DNA of 64,000 nucleotides from Guptibacillus hwajinpoensis (GTDB lineage Bacteria > Bacillota > Bacilli > Bacillales > Guptibacillaceae), in the NCBI RefSeq assembly GCF_001039475.1, contig NZ_LELK01000001.1, positions 1,927,561 through 1,991,560 of the forward strand. The letters run 5' to 3'. The position numbers and the translations under genes are program-made. Below, piece after piece: positions 17,493-27,286 of this stretch. The notes below the pieces were generated by a model, which searched no databases, was not told where the DNA came from, and saw only the letters and a list, made by a program, of their open reading frames with translations. Each line of letters begins with the position of its first letter. The stretch's first letter is position 1.

Positions 17493-17584
17493 TTAATTGG
17501 ACCAATACACGTGTCTTTAACACACCGTGATACGTATGATGTCATTACAAGAGTTTAATAAGCAGAAGAAAGGATGTTGCAGAA

Positions 17585-18106
17585 GTGAAGAACAACTTCT
17601 CATATTTAAAGGAGCATATCGGTCGTAAAGTACGCGTAGACCGAAGTGGTCCTGAGTCACAGGAGGGTAGACTACTTGGGCTTACTGAGGACCTGCTAGT
17701 ACTAAAAAACAACGATAGTGTAATTTTTTATTATCAAACATCACATTTGAAAAGTATTACGCTAGATTCGAAAGAAGAGCTTTCCCTTGCAGAAGAAAAT
17801 TGGGTATCTGAAGGAAGCACACTACGTGATGTACTTGAAAAATTAAAACATAGTTGGATTCAAATTAATCGTGGGGGGCCTGAGAAAGTGGAGGGGGTTC
17901 TAAGTAGAGTAGAAAATGATGAACTCATTTTAGTAAGAAATGAAGAACTCATCTATATTTCTCTCTTTCATATCAAAAGTGTTAGTAGCCCCGACGTAAG
18001 TAACAAAAACGATCAGAAGGCTTCTGCTCTTGGAAGCTCAGACCTATGTGAGCCTATGAATGTTTATACTCTATCTACGCCACCGTCACTTAGAAAAAGA
18101 TCATAA
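17585..18106 (+). CDS. CotB-domain spore coat-like protein 1
   Basis: 173 residues, GTG start after AAAGGATG. Two copies of the CotB-type module: HIGRKVRVDRSGPESQEGRL...HLKSI (about 11-60) and WIQINRGGPEKVEGVL...HIKSV (about 94-140). CotB of B. subtilis has three such RGGPE modules followed by a Ser/Lys-rich tail phosphorylated by CotH; that tail is absent here and the C-terminus is a short unrelated extension. Coat location is inferred from the family. First of three adjacent paralogues. Confidence 0.82.
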   Translation: MKNNFSYLKEHIGRKVRVDRSGPESQEGRLLGLTEDLLVLKNNDSVIFYYQTSHLKSITLDSKEELSLAEENWVSEGSTLRDVLEKLKHSWIQINRGGPEKVEGVLSRVENDELILVRNEELIYISLFHIKSVSSPDVSNKNDQKASALGSSDLCEPMNVYTLSTPPSLRKRS

Positions 18107-18130
18107 ATAAAACGAAGGGATTGGTTAACT

Positions 18131-18568
18131 ATGAATAATTTCAGATATCTTAAAGCACACATTGGGCGTACAGTTAAAATAGATCGAGGTGGCCCTGAAT
18201 CTCAAGAAGGAACACTTGTAGACCTTCAAGAAGACTTTCTCGTACTAAAAGGAACAGGTGATTCACTTTACTACTACCAGATTACACACTTAAAAAGCAT
18301 TTCTATGAATTCACAAGATGGTTTTCGAGGACGCTCTCACAACCATAAAGAAGATTTAGTTGAAGGTTCCACTTTTGAAGAAGTTCTTAAGAACTCACAG
18401 TATCGTTGGGTACGTATTAACAGAGGTGGCCCTTCTAAAACTGAGGGCGTCATTGAAAAAGTTGAAAACGATTCAGTAACTCTTATTAAAAATGATGAAG
18501 TCATTACACTTCCACTTTTCCATATCCGTAGTATTGTGTTAGAGGTAGAAAAGGATGATCAAACATGA
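18131..18568 (+). CDS. CotB-domain spore coat-like protein 2
   Basis: 145 residues with two modules, HIGRTVKIDRGGPESQEGTL...HLKSI and WVRINRGGPSKTEGVI...HIRSI. ATG at 18131 after GAAGGGATTGG. Its stop overlaps the ATG of the next paralogue (ATGA), which shows translational coupling. Closest in the window to proteins 1 and 3, evidently by tandem duplication. Confidence 0.82.
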   Translation: MNNFRYLKAHIGRTVKIDRGGPESQEGTLVDLQEDFLVLKGTGDSLYYYQITHLKSISMNSQDGFRGRSHNHKEDLVEGSTFEEVLKNSQYRWVRINRGGPSKTEGVIEKVENDSVTLIKNDEVITLPLFHIRSIVLEVEKDDQT

Positions 18569-18963
18569 CTAATTTTAAAGTTCTAGAAGGGAAACAAGTT
18601 CAAATTAATTTAAAAGGACCTGAATCGAAAAGTGGCTCTCTTCTTAGTGTAAAGGATGACCACCTTGTTCTTCTAAGTGAAAATGGGGTTATTTACTACA
18701 ATCTTACACATGTAAAAAGCATTACTAAGAACTCAACAGCAAATTCAGAACAAAATCATAAGAAATCCTATTTAAAAAAGGGCTCTTTTGAAGACGTACT
18801 ATCAGCTATGCATCACAAATGGGTGAAAATCAATCGTGGTGGACCAGAGCACACTGAAGGCGTATTGGTTGGCTTACAAGATGATCACATCCTCCTAATT
18901 AAAGAACGTGAACTAATCCACATTTCCATGTTTCATATCAAAAGTGTAAGTGTTGGGGAATAA
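18565..18963 (+). CDS. CotB-domain spore coat-like protein 3
   Basis: 132 residues with two modules, KQVQINLKGPESKSGSL...HVKSI and WVKINRGGPEHTEGVL...HIKSV. It starts four bases inside the previous gene. No terminator is obvious after it, so transcription may continue into the small ORFs at 19139 and 19268. Confidence 0.82.
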   Translation: MTNFKVLEGKQVQINLKGPESKSGSLLSVKDDHLVLLSENGVIYYNLTHVKSITKNSTANSEQNHKKSYLKKGSFEDVLSAMHHKWVKINRGGPEHTEGVLVGLQDDHILLIKERELIHISMFHIKSVSVGE

Positions 18964-19138
18964 AGAATGTAACTTAAATATTTGTAAAGATAGAATTTAA
19001 ACGAATCTTCACAAATTGACGATTCCTATAGTAGTTGGAGTCCCTCCCCCTACTATTCGGTATCGTAATCTTAATCTATTGATATGATTTGCCAATCTCC
19101 TTAGATACATTACTCTTTAATGGGGAGAGGAGGAAAAA

Positions 19139-19255
19139 ATGATAGCAGCAGTAACCATTTTACTATCAGGATATTTCCTGCACCAATCAATTAAACCAGC
19201 AGTGCAATCCACCTTAAACCCATCTCTCTACTACAAAGGTCAATTATTCACGTGA
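19139..19255 (+). CDS. Tiny membrane peptide (38 residues)
   Basis: MIAAVTILLSGYFLHQSIKP then a polar tail ending YYKGQLFT. ATG follows an excellent GAGAGGAGG site. Located inside the CotB-like cluster. No family recognised; the ribosome site and position suggest a genuine small sporulation gene. Confidence 0.6.
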   Translation: MIAAVTILLSGYFLHQSIKPAVQSTLNPSLYYKGQLFT

Positions 19256-19267
19256 AGAGGAAGCGAC

Positions 19268-19366
19268 ATGCCAATTACTTCAATTACCTTTACGATCGTC
19301 GTTTTCCTCCTCACCATTAATTTTAACATCTCACTTGAGCACTCCTTTAGAAGGGACAAGAGTTGA
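19268..19366 (+). CDS. Tiny membrane peptide (32 residues)
   Basis: MPITSITFTIVVFLLTINFN then ISLEHSFRRDKS. ATG lies 13 bases after the previous stop and follows GAGGAAG. One hydrophobic helix with a basic tail. Probably co-translated with the 38-residue ORF. Function unknown. Confidence 0.5.
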   Translation: MPITSITFTIVVFLLTINFNISLEHSFRRDKS

Positions 19367-19551
19367 GGGCCGTTTCGTACCTACCTGATCTAATTGTAGT
19401 CATCAAGCTTTATCTTCATTTATTTTGATACTCCCATTGAATCGACCGCAATAGTTGCTACGATCTTTATTCTCTTTCATTACAAGTGGAGAATATTCTG
19501 TTCCTATCAATGGGATCTCTGCCTGTTTCTATAAAAGAAAGGAGGTCAAGC

Positions 19552-20223
19552 GTGAGAAATTTAAACGACTTAATTAATGAGACAATTAAAATAAAGCTAA
19601 ACGGTAATAGTGATTTGATAGGTGTGCTTATTGATAGCGGGAACGATATTCTCGTTCTTTATGATGGTAACAATCTCATCTATGTATCACAATTTCACGT
19701 CCATTATTTTGAAGTTTGCAATAGTGTAGAAGACAAGATTTCGACCACAGTCGACTCTTTATTCCCCGGAATGGAACCGTTGGATTCAATCTCATTTCGA
19801 AAAACACTACAAGAATCTCGAGGGATTTTCACGGAAATATTCGTTTCTGGTCACAAAAGCATCCACGGTTATATTACTAGTGTTATGAATGACTACATCG
19901 TATTTCAAAGCCCAATTTATAAAACAATGTATATTTCACTTAAGCATCTAAAGTGGCTAATACCATACCCTCAGAATGTACGACCTTATGAGCTAACAGA
20001 TAGCGAATTCCCTGTCGTTCCAATCGGTTTGTCATTAGCTCGCACCTTAGAAGAGCAATTGAAGAAATTACTTGACCAGATTGTGATATTTGATCTGAAT
20101 GAAAATTCGAATAAATCAGGAAAGCTGACGAGCATGCACGGTAACCAAATTACTTTAACAAGAGCGCGCAACCAGCCTGTATTTCTAAATTATCACCACA
20201 TTAAAACCGTACACTTTCCATAA
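19552..20223 (+). CDS. Divergent three-module CotB-like protein
   Basis: 223 residues from GTG 19552, which follows a near-perfect AAAGGAGGTCA; the upstream ATG at 19486 has none. Three diverged modules keep the pattern of a basic strand, a Gly/Asn turn and a closing His-(I/V)-(K/H) strand: IKIKLNGNSDLIGVL...FHVHYF, IFVSGHKSIHGYI...HLKWL, IFDLNENSNKSGKL...HIKTV. The RGGPE core is lost. Likely a coat or coat-associated protein derived from the neighbours. Confidence 0.7.
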   Translation: MRNLNDLINETIKIKLNGNSDLIGVLIDSGNDILVLYDGNNLIYVSQFHVHYFEVCNSVEDKISTTVDSLFPGMEPLDSISFRKTLQESRGIFTEIFVSGHKSIHGYITSVMNDYIVFQSPIYKTMYISLKHLKWLIPYPQNVRPYELTDSEFPVVPIGLSLARTLEEQLKKLLDQIVIFDLNENSNKSGKLTSMHGNQITLTRARNQPVFLNYHHIKTVHFP

Positions 20224-20456
20224 CTTGTATTTAAACCCACATACTTCTATTCGTCCGTTATCTCCTAACGGACTTTTTGATATTTACTCACCTTCCCCCT
20301 ATTACCTACTATCTCTATATCTTTAGTTCTATTCCACTCTAGTTCTAACAAACAAAGCCGATAGGTACTTGTCAGTATTTGACGTGTTTTGCGAAGGAGA
20401 TTAATTTAACTTGAAGAAATCCCTACTTATGAAAATCAAAGGGGGCTTCAACTATA

Positions 20457-23400
20457 ATGAAAAACGGGAAAAAATTATTTTCGACTTTAGGAGCAAGTTT
20501 ACTCGCTGGTTCATTACTTGTATCAGGTGGAGCTAGTGCTAACGTATCAGGTCCTATCGTTGAAACGAGTCTGCATGATCACGTGGAGCTCGATTCAGCT
20601 ATGATGGATATGAGGAATGTACTAAATAAGGTGTTACCAACAGGAACACAGTTAAATGCGGCCGATACTCTTATTAGCCAGGCAGGCGCTGGTGTCAAAA
20701 TCAAATGGAATTCACTTTTTGGAACACCATCCATGATCGTGAAAGATCAGGGATACCTAACTGAAGCTTCAAATAAAAATGCTGAAACCGTTGCTCGAGA
20801 TTGGTTAGAGGAAAATGCTGCGCTATTCGGAGTGAAAGCTTCTGAGATTGCTAATTTGAAAGTTACTCGTAACTATGCAATGAAGGGTACCGGTCTTCAA
20901 CCTGTTACATTCCAACAAACGTTTGATGGTATTGAGTCGGTTTATGGAGGCCGCGTGATTGTAGCTGTTAACAAAGAAGGTAAAATACTATCTGTTACAG
21001 GAAATATGAGCCGTTCCACTTCTCTTGTAGACAATTTCGACCTTACGTCAAAAGAAGCGCTAAGCAAAGCGATTGAGCTTCAAAGTCCTTCAATTTCATA
21101 CACACCTAATTTAATTGATACTGAAAAGGCCTGGGACGTATTCGCTGCAGACGTTCTTCCTACGAAACAACGAGTTAAAAAGGCAACATTTATAACGGAT
21201 AAAGGCGTCCGTCCTGCTTATCGCGTCTTATTCATTGAGAAGCTAAATGAAGGATACGAGATTGTGATAGATGCAGCTACAGGCGAGCAATTGTACAAAC
21301 GCTCCCTTGTTGACTATCTTGCAGATCCAGAAGGTCTAATCTTCGAAAACTTCCCTGGTGCACCTAAGGGTGGAACACAAACAGTAAAGTCATTTAATGG
21401 TGATCCTAATGCATCACCTAACGGCTGGTTGCTACCTGGAACTCCTCTAGGCATTACGACTTTCGGAAACAATGCGAATACGTATGCGAACTGGAGCAAC
21501 TTCATCGCACCCGCCGATCAAGCAGTAAGACCAGTTGCACCACTTGGCGAATTCAGCTTTACATTTAAAGATTCTTGGAATAAGACCAAAGGACAAACGG
21601 TTCCTCCTTCTTATGCAGATGATGTAAACAGTGCATCAACGAACCTTTTCTATCACCATAACCTTTTCCACGATTATTTCTATAATCTTGGATGGGTAGA
21701 AGGTGCCGGTAACCTACAGCTGTCTAACTTCGGTAAAGGTGGTTTGGGTGGAGATGCGATCCTTGGGCTTGTACAGGCAGGCGCAGCATCAGGCGGCGCA
21801 CCAACTTACACAGGACGTGACAATGCCTACATGCTCACATTACCAGACGGCATTCCTGCCTGGAGCGGCATGTTCTTATGGGAACCTATTGCTGGCGCAT
21901 TTGAAGGATCATATGCTGATGGAGACTTCGACGCAGGAATCATCTATCATGAATACTCGCACGCCTTGTCCACTCGACTTGTAGCTGGTGGTGAAGCTCT
22001 TGGAAGTCACCAATCTGGTTCGATGGGTGAAGGCTGGGGTGACTGGTACGGTATGCACTACCTGCTGAAAAATGGCCTACAGGATAAACCAGTCGTTGGC
22101 GGCTATGTAACTGGAAATATGGAGAGTGGAATTCGAAGCTACGCGTTGGATGATTCTCCATATAACTACGGAGATATTGGCTATGATGTAGGCGGTCCTG
22201 AAGTTCACTCTGATGGTGATATCTGGGCAGCCATTCTATGGCAAGTAAGAGAAGAATTAATCGAAACCTACGGTAAAACAGAAGGTGAATCCATTGCTGA
22301 GCACCTTGTTATGGATGCTATGCCGATTTCTGTTCCTGAGCCTTCAATGGAAGACATGAGAACAGCGATCATCGCCTCAGACTTTGAGCGTTACGGCGGT
22401 GAGCACTATGATGCTCTATGGAAAGCATTTGCTCAGCGTGGCTTAGGTTCTGATGCGTATTCTAACGGTGGTAATGATACAGATCCAATCCCGGCATTCA
22501 ACCATCCAGATGGACAGCACAACGGACAGATTTCGGGTACTGTTATTAATGCAGCAACGAACAAGCCAATTAAAGATGCTCGTATTATTATTGGAGAATT
22601 TGAAGCTAGAACAAGTCCACTCTCCGTCACAACGGAAGAAGGAAAGTTTGCAACTTATATGGTGGAAGGTACTTACAACATCACCATACAAGCAAAAGGA
22701 TTTGGCTCTAGAACAATTGAAAACGTTACGATTAAACCTGGTAAGAAAAATAACCTTTCATTTAAACTATCACCTAACGTCGCTTCTTCCTTTAACGGTG
22801 CTTCGATTGCAAATGTTTCAGGTGAATCGGACAGCAACCCAGTAAAGTTCGCGATTGATGATACCGAAGCTAGTGTATACGCTACTGATACACAAGAAAA
22901 TGGTTTTAAAGGATCAGACTTTGTAGTTGATTTAGCAGGGGACGAGGCAGTAGATATCTCTCATATCCAGGTAAGTGCGATGAAGGATATTTCAAAAGCT
23001 AGATTCGCAACACTCAAGAACTTTAGCGTACAAACATCAATGGACGGAAAGAACTGGACAACTGTCGTGAGAGAAAAATTCACAGCTCAAAAACCTAGAC
23101 CAACTGTAGCTGATCTTCATTACAAAGGCTTTGACTTAGACAAGCCTGTGAAAGCGAAATTCCTTAAATTCATTGCACACGATTCACAAGACAATTCGAA
23201 AGGATATGTTCAAGTTGCTGACATCCAGGCTTTCACATCAAAGAAAGCACAAATTGAGCCAGTGACACTCGAACCTGAAGAGCCTTTTATTGCTGAAGGA
23301 ACTGTACAAGCAGGCAATGCAGGAACTGGAATTGGTAACCTTGCCGACGTGCCAGCCACTCTCGCAGTTACAGAGAATGAGTTTGTAACGACACAAAACC

Positions 23401-23675
23401 CAGAGCCGGCTTCCCAAGGTGCTGACGGTTACGTCGTTACACTACCCGCTCAGTATGGTGATGGCATCCATAACTTCACATTAGAAGGCTTAAGTGATAC
23501 TGAATACGACTACGATGTTTATTTCTACAACAAGAACTTCGAACCAATTGGAGGAGTAGCAACGGCTGGTGCTAATGAAGCCGGAGTCATTCCTGGAGGT
23601 ACAAAATATGTGTACGTAGGCCTATACTCAGGAGCAAACGTACCGTTTACCTTCACAGCAACGAGCCCATATTAA
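20457..23675 (+). CDS. Secreted M36 (fungalysin-type) metalloprotease, multidomain
   Basis: 1072 residues. Signal peptide 1-28 ending GGASA. FTP/PepSY-type propeptide to about 280. Catalytic zinc domain with IIYHEYSHALS (HExxH near 497-501) and the third-ligand region GSMGEGWGDWYGM. After it come a carboxypeptidase-regulatory-like beta sandwich (about 688-775), a discoidin/F5-8C-like domain (about 780-930) and a C-terminal beta domain (about 945-1072). It degrades extracellular protein; the accessory domains suggest binding to polymers or surfaces (inference). Own terminator. Confidence 0.92.
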   Translation: MKNGKKLFSTLGASLLAGSLLVSGGASANVSGPIVETSLHDHVELDSAMMDMRNVLNKVLPTGTQLNAADTLISQAGAGVKIKWNSLFGTPSMIVKDQGYLTEASNKNAETVARDWLEENAALFGVKASEIANLKVTRNYAMKGTGLQPVTFQQTFDGIESVYGGRVIVAVNKEGKILSVTGNMSRSTSLVDNFDLTSKEALSKAIELQSPSISYTPNLIDTEKAWDVFAADVLPTKQRVKKATFITDKGVRPAYRVLFIEKLNEGYEIVIDAATGEQLYKRSLVDYLADPEGLIFENFPGAPKGGTQTVKSFNGDPNASPNGWLLPGTPLGITTFGNNANTYANWSNFIAPADQAVRPVAPLGEFSFTFKDSWNKTKGQTVPPSYADDVNSASTNLFYHHNLFHDYFYNLGWVEGAGNLQLSNFGKGGLGGDAILGLVQAGAASGGAPTYTGRDNAYMLTLPDGIPAWSGMFLWEPIAGAFEGSYADGDFDAGIIYHEYSHALSTRLVAGGEALGSHQSGSMGEGWGDWYGMHYLLKNGLQDKPVVGGYVTGNMESGIRSYALDDSPYNYGDIGYDVGGPEVHSDGDIWAAILWQVREELIETYGKTEGESIAEHLVMDAMPISVPEPSMEDMRTAIIASDFERYGGEHYDALWKAFAQRGLGSDAYSNGGNDTDPIPAFNHPDGQHNGQISGTVINAATNKPIKDARIIIGEFEARTSPLSVTTEEGKFATYMVEGTYNITIQAKGFGSRTIENVTIKPGKKNNLSFKLSPNVASSFNGASIANVSGESDSNPVKFAIDDTEASVYATDTQENGFKGSDFVVDLAGDEAVDISHIQVSAMKDISKARFATLKNFSVQTSMDGKNWTTVVREKFTAQKPRPTVADLHYKGFDLDKPVKAKFLKFIAHDSQDNSKGYVQVADIQAFTSKKAQIEPVTLEPEEPFIAEGTVQAGNAGTGIGNLADVPATLAVTENEFVTTQNPEPASQGADGYVVTLPAQYGDGIHNFTLEGLSDTEYDYDVYFYNKNFEPIGGVATAGANEAGVIPGGTKYVYVGLYSGANVPFTFTATSPY

Positions 23676-23693
23676 ACTATAGTAGATTATAAT

Positions 23694-23728
23694 ACAAAAG
23701 CGAGCTTGCATGACAAGCTCGCTTTTGT
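23694..23728 (+). terminator. Terminator of the M36 protease gene
   Basis: acaaaagcgagcttg-catga-caagctcgcttttgt, a 15-bp stem. Confidence 0.88.
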
Positions 23729-23810
23729 GCGTTTTATTTCTGATGTTTGAAAAAATGTTTCTCCCGTTACTAGATCTGTGAATGACAAATGTAACTTCCT
23801 TTTTCAAATG

Positions 23811-23992
23811 GACCTTTTCTTAAAGATTGTTGCTCCTTAGAACTGTTGTATAAATACCACACTTCGCTAATTGGAGCGGAAGGATGCTCGACTCCTGCGG
23901 GACAGGTGAGACCCCGCAGGCACGCCGCCCGCCCCGCGGAAAGCGAGATCCTGGAGCGGAAATTAACCATAACCACTATACTCTAGCAACAT
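23811..23992. repeat. Dispersed GC-rich repeat element, copy D (inverted)
   Basis: Opposite orientation to copies B and C. Left end ccttttcttaaagattgttg, core gaggatgctcgactcctgcg..gccccgcggaaagcg between ggagcgga blocks, right end decayed to agcaac. It fills the space between the protease terminator and the GNAT gene. Confidence 0.82.
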
Positions 23993-24080
23993 ATCCTTCC
24001 GATCATTATTGTTGAAATATCCTATCTACTATGCGATAAACGATACAGTTAACTACTAATCAGAGGAGAATTATCATTCT

Positions 24081-24590
24081 ATGAACATCACCATACGCAA
24101 TGCAAAGAAAGATGAATTACATGCGATACGAAAACAAAGAGTCGATGCTTACGCTGATCATAAACAAGCTATTCCTGAAGCACACTGGGATGCCTTACGA
24201 CAAGCAATCTCTTCAGAAGCAGATCAACAACCTGGCGTCGAGTTACTAGTAGCCGAGATGGATGAGAACATTGTAGGAAGTGTCGCTTTGTTTCCAGCAA
24301 ACACAGATGCTTACGAAGGCTTTGTTGACGAATTGAATTATCCTGAAATACGTGTTCTTGCCGTTGCTCCAAGTGCGCGTGGAAAAGGAGTAGCTACAGC
24401 TCTACTTAATGAATGCATTCACCTCGCAGGAGCTCAAGGGTTCCATGAGATTGGTCTCCACACTGGCGAATTTATGAAAACGGCCATTGCTTTATATGAA
24501 CGGTCTGGCTTTAAGCGATTGCCTCAACACGACTTTGAACCAGCGAATGATGGCATTATTGTAAAAGCTTTTAAACGTTCCATTTCATAA
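24081..24590 (+). CDS. GNAT family N-acetyltransferase
   Basis: 169 residues. Acetyl-CoA motif A is VLAVAPSARGKGVATALLNE (about 92-111), with the C-terminal motif B region ALYERSGFKRLP. ATG follows AGAGGAGAA. Substrate unknown. Confidence 0.9.
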   Translation: MNITIRNAKKDELHAIRKQRVDAYADHKQAIPEAHWDALRQAISSEADQQPGVELLVAEMDENIVGSVALFPANTDAYEGFVDELNYPEIRVLAVAPSARGKGVATALLNECIHLAGAQGFHEIGLHTGEFMKTAIALYERSGFKRLPQHDFEPANDGIIVKAFKRSIS

Positions 24591-24602
24591 TCCCCTAAAC
24601 TC

Positions 24603-24637
24603 AAAAAAGCACGGCTCCCATTGGGGACCGTGCTTCT
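24603..24637. terminator. Bidirectional terminator (GNAT gene / subtilase gene)
   Basis: aagcacggctccc-att-ggggaccgtgctt with T runs on both strands between convergent genes. Confidence 0.85.
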
Positions 24638-24641
24638 ATTA

Positions 24642-27098
24642 TTATGGCATAAGGTATGTTGCATAGTAACGTGTAATGGCTACTGCGAAATCTCCTCTTG
24701 TTACTTTTTCAGTTGGCTCAAACTGCGCTGTGACGTTCGGCTCAAGATCATATGGTCCCTGTGTAACATCAAAGTAGGCATTTAGTATATTTAAATCTAG
24801 TGCTAGCTGCACATATCCTTTTAGCACTGCTGGAACTTCAGCACCATCTGAAAGTGTAATTCGCTCATCTTTGTATTGTACTGTTAATTCTTCATTCATC
24901 GCTTCCGCTTCATCCTGCAAGCCGAGGCTTTGTACAAGAGAGTAAGCTAATTCAGCTCTAGAAACAGATCCTTTTGGTGAGAACTTACCATTTACTGCTT
25001 TCATAACACCATTGTCATTTTGTTCAATGTCTTTTAAAGCAGCACCTTTAGCTGTCACGGCTTCAGCGTAAGGAAGGTCAGTGGCATTAACATCAGAGAA
25101 CGTCTTGTTGATCGGAAGCGTTTGTACAACACCTGCTCCCATCGTTAGAAACTTCGCTAGATCAATTCGTTTGAGCGATTCATTCGGTCGAAAGTCTCCA
25201 TTACTTTTACTATCTAGCAACCGTTCAGAAACACCTGTTTGAATAGCAGCTTCTGCAGGATGTCCTTCGATATCATTTAATCCACTAAATCCATTCGCTT
25301 TCTTAAATGCAAGTTCTCCTTTAATCGCTTCTGGTAACGCTAAACCGTTTAGTCCTCTAAGTTCCACTGTCCACTTACCTGGTATTGGTGCAGACACTTG
25401 AACAGTGCGATTTGTGTATAAACTGAATAGGACAGAAATTCCTGAAGAGTATTCCGTTCCATCTGGTGCTGTTAGAACAAGATTAATCGTATTGCCTGTT
25501 TCACCTAATAATCCTTTTGCGTTAACTCTAGCAACAACCTCAGTGACGCCTTCTTCAACTTGAAATTCCTTCTTATTCTCATTTGCCGCACCGTAATCGA
25601 TTGTAAAAGGTTCGCGGTTCACTTGCATATCCACATTCGAATTGAACGTATTTGTCATGTTCACTGTACTACCATAACTTTTACCCATATTTAGTGCTTC
25701 ATCAACTGCAGCATAAGCATTAGCATATCCTGCACCAACTTCCCACGCTTCATACCCTGGCATGTTTGTTGCCGTATCCTGAACAATTTGTTTCACCTCT
25801 AATGGAGATAATTCAGGATTAGCATCTAGTATTAATGCAACAATACCTGCCATGTGTGGGGCTGCCATGGATGTTCCACTCATCGTCGTGTAGTAAGGAA
25901 GATAAGCTGGTTCAATTAATTCAACGTCTTTATCTGCTGATAGACCTGTTGTTGGTGATATAACGCGTGTTGAAACAATATCTTTTCCTGGGGTCGTAAT
26001 TGTCGGCTGGTCAATCCATTCGAATGTTTCTCCATCCACAGTTACTTGGCCGCCCTTCTGGCTTACACCTCTTGATGAAAAGTCAGCGAGGTTCCCCTGT
26101 TTGTCTCCTGCTGCAACAGTGATAACCCAAGGTGCCTTCTTATAATTCCCAGTGATTGTAGATTCTGCAGGTCCTGAGTTACCCGCTGAGAAAACTGTTA
26201 CAATTCCGCGATCATACAGCTTTTTCGTAGCAATATTGATTGGATCTTCCGGATCAAAGTCTGTTCCCGCATCACTTGTTGCGCCCCAAGAATTTGTGAT
26301 CACACGGATATTGTAATCATTCTGATGCGTTAGAGCATAATCAAAGCCGCCTAACGTATCTAGAATAGCAAGTCCTGCACCAGAGCCATAACCAATTAAG
26401 TTTGCTCCAGGAGCTACGCCTTCATATTCTCCAGCAGATTTAGAACCGGTGGCACCGACAATTCCAGCAACGTGAGTACCGTGACCTGAGTTGTTGTCTG
26501 TATTAGGTACATCTTCTACGTACGTAATTGGCAATAAACCATTTTGAGCATTCAGATTGGTCGAGCCAAGAACATTTTGAACTAGATGGTCGCCATATTT
26601 GATATCACTATGTGTGCCGTCTACTCCGCTATCGTTCACAACCACTCCAATTCCCTTTCCAGAAAAAGGCATTCCACCATTCGCTTTTCTCATCTCAACG
26701 TCCGCGCGAACCGCATCTACACCTGTTAGAGCAGTTGCTTCAGCATTTTCATATTCTAGTTGATCGTTATAGTAGATTGAGCGAACTTCAGAGCGCTTAG
26801 CGAGTTCCTCAATTTGATTTGCAGTAGCAATTACGCCTGTTATTGGAAGGTTCTGTAGTGATAGACCTTTTGTAATCCCTATGTCGTCAAGTAACGTTAG
26901 TTGAGATGCCTTTGGTGCCCCATCACCATAGAACGTAACAATTACCTCTAGATTAGTCGTTTGTGATTTCATTATTTGCTGTAGCTTTGTTCCAATCGTT
27001 GTTTCCCCACTTTGAGCTGATGCACTATGTAGTGGTATCGAACTCAAAACGGTTGCACCTACTAACAGTAGTGCTAGTATAATCGATTTTAATTTCAT
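24642..27098 (-). CDS. Secreted subtilisin-like S8 protease with SLH-like C-terminus
   Basis: 818 residues. Signal peptide 1-29 (ASA-QS), I9-type propeptide to about 120, then the S8 domain with Asp156 (VNDSGVDGTH), His206 (GHGTHVAG), oxyanion Asn307 and Ser410 (SGTSMAAPH). After a beta domain (about 475-610) come three SLH-like repeats, visible as DFRPNESLKRIDLAKFL, FSPKGSVSRAELAYSL and FEPTEKVTRGDFAVAI. These probably hold the enzyme on the cell wall. A second subtilase lies at 39654. Confidence 0.93.
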   Translation of the reverse strand: MKLKSIILALLLVGATVLSSIPLHSASAQSGETTIGTKLQQIMKSQTTNLEVIVTFYGDGAPKASQLTLLDDIGITKGLSLQNLPITGVIATANQIEELAKRSEVRSIYYNDQLEYENAEATALTGVDAVRADVEMRKANGGMPFSGKGIGVVVNDSGVDGTHSDIKYGDHLVQNVLGSTNLNAQNGLLPITYVEDVPNTDNNSGHGTHVAGIVGATGSKSAGEYEGVAPGANLIGYGSGAGLAILDTLGGFDYALTHQNDYNIRVITNSWGATSDAGTDFDPEDPINIATKKLYDRGIVTVFSAGNSGPAESTITGNYKKAPWVITVAAGDKQGNLADFSSRGVSQKGGQVTVDGETFEWIDQPTITTPGKDIVSTRVISPTTGLSADKDVELIEPAYLPYYTTMSGTSMAAPHMAGIVALILDANPELSPLEVKQIVQDTATNMPGYEAWEVGAGYANAYAAVDEALNMGKSYGSTVNMTNTFNSNVDMQVNREPFTIDYGAANENKKEFQVEEGVTEVVARVNAKGLLGETGNTINLVLTAPDGTEYSSGISVLFSLYTNRTVQVSAPIPGKWTVELRGLNGLALPEAIKGELAFKKANGFSGLNDIEGHPAEAAIQTGVSERLLDSKSNGDFRPNESLKRIDLAKFLTMGAGVVQTLPINKTFSDVNATDLPYAEAVTAKGAALKDIEQNDNGVMKAVNGKFSPKGSVSRAELAYSLVQSLGLQDEAEAMNEELTVQYKDERITLSDGAEVPAVLKGYVQLALDLNILNAYFDVTQGPYDLEPNVTAQFEPTEKVTRGDFAVAITRYYATYLMP

Positions 27099-27235
27099 CC
27101 TTACTCCCCCTGTTCAGAATGTTTTAACTATTACACTTATTATCTCGAAAGTAGCCCCGCTTAGCTATTCCACTTAAGTTATAAATTGCTAACCATAAGA
27201 ACTATAGGACAACTAGTACCAATGGGGTACATATA

Positions 27236-27270
27236 AAAAGTCAGATTCCTTTACATAAAGGAATCTGACT
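27236..27270 (-). terminator. Terminator of the response-regulator gene
   Basis: agtcagattccttta-cat-aaaggaatctgact, with T run on the minus strand. Confidence 0.88.
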
Positions 27271-27286
27271 CGAATACGGTAGAAAG

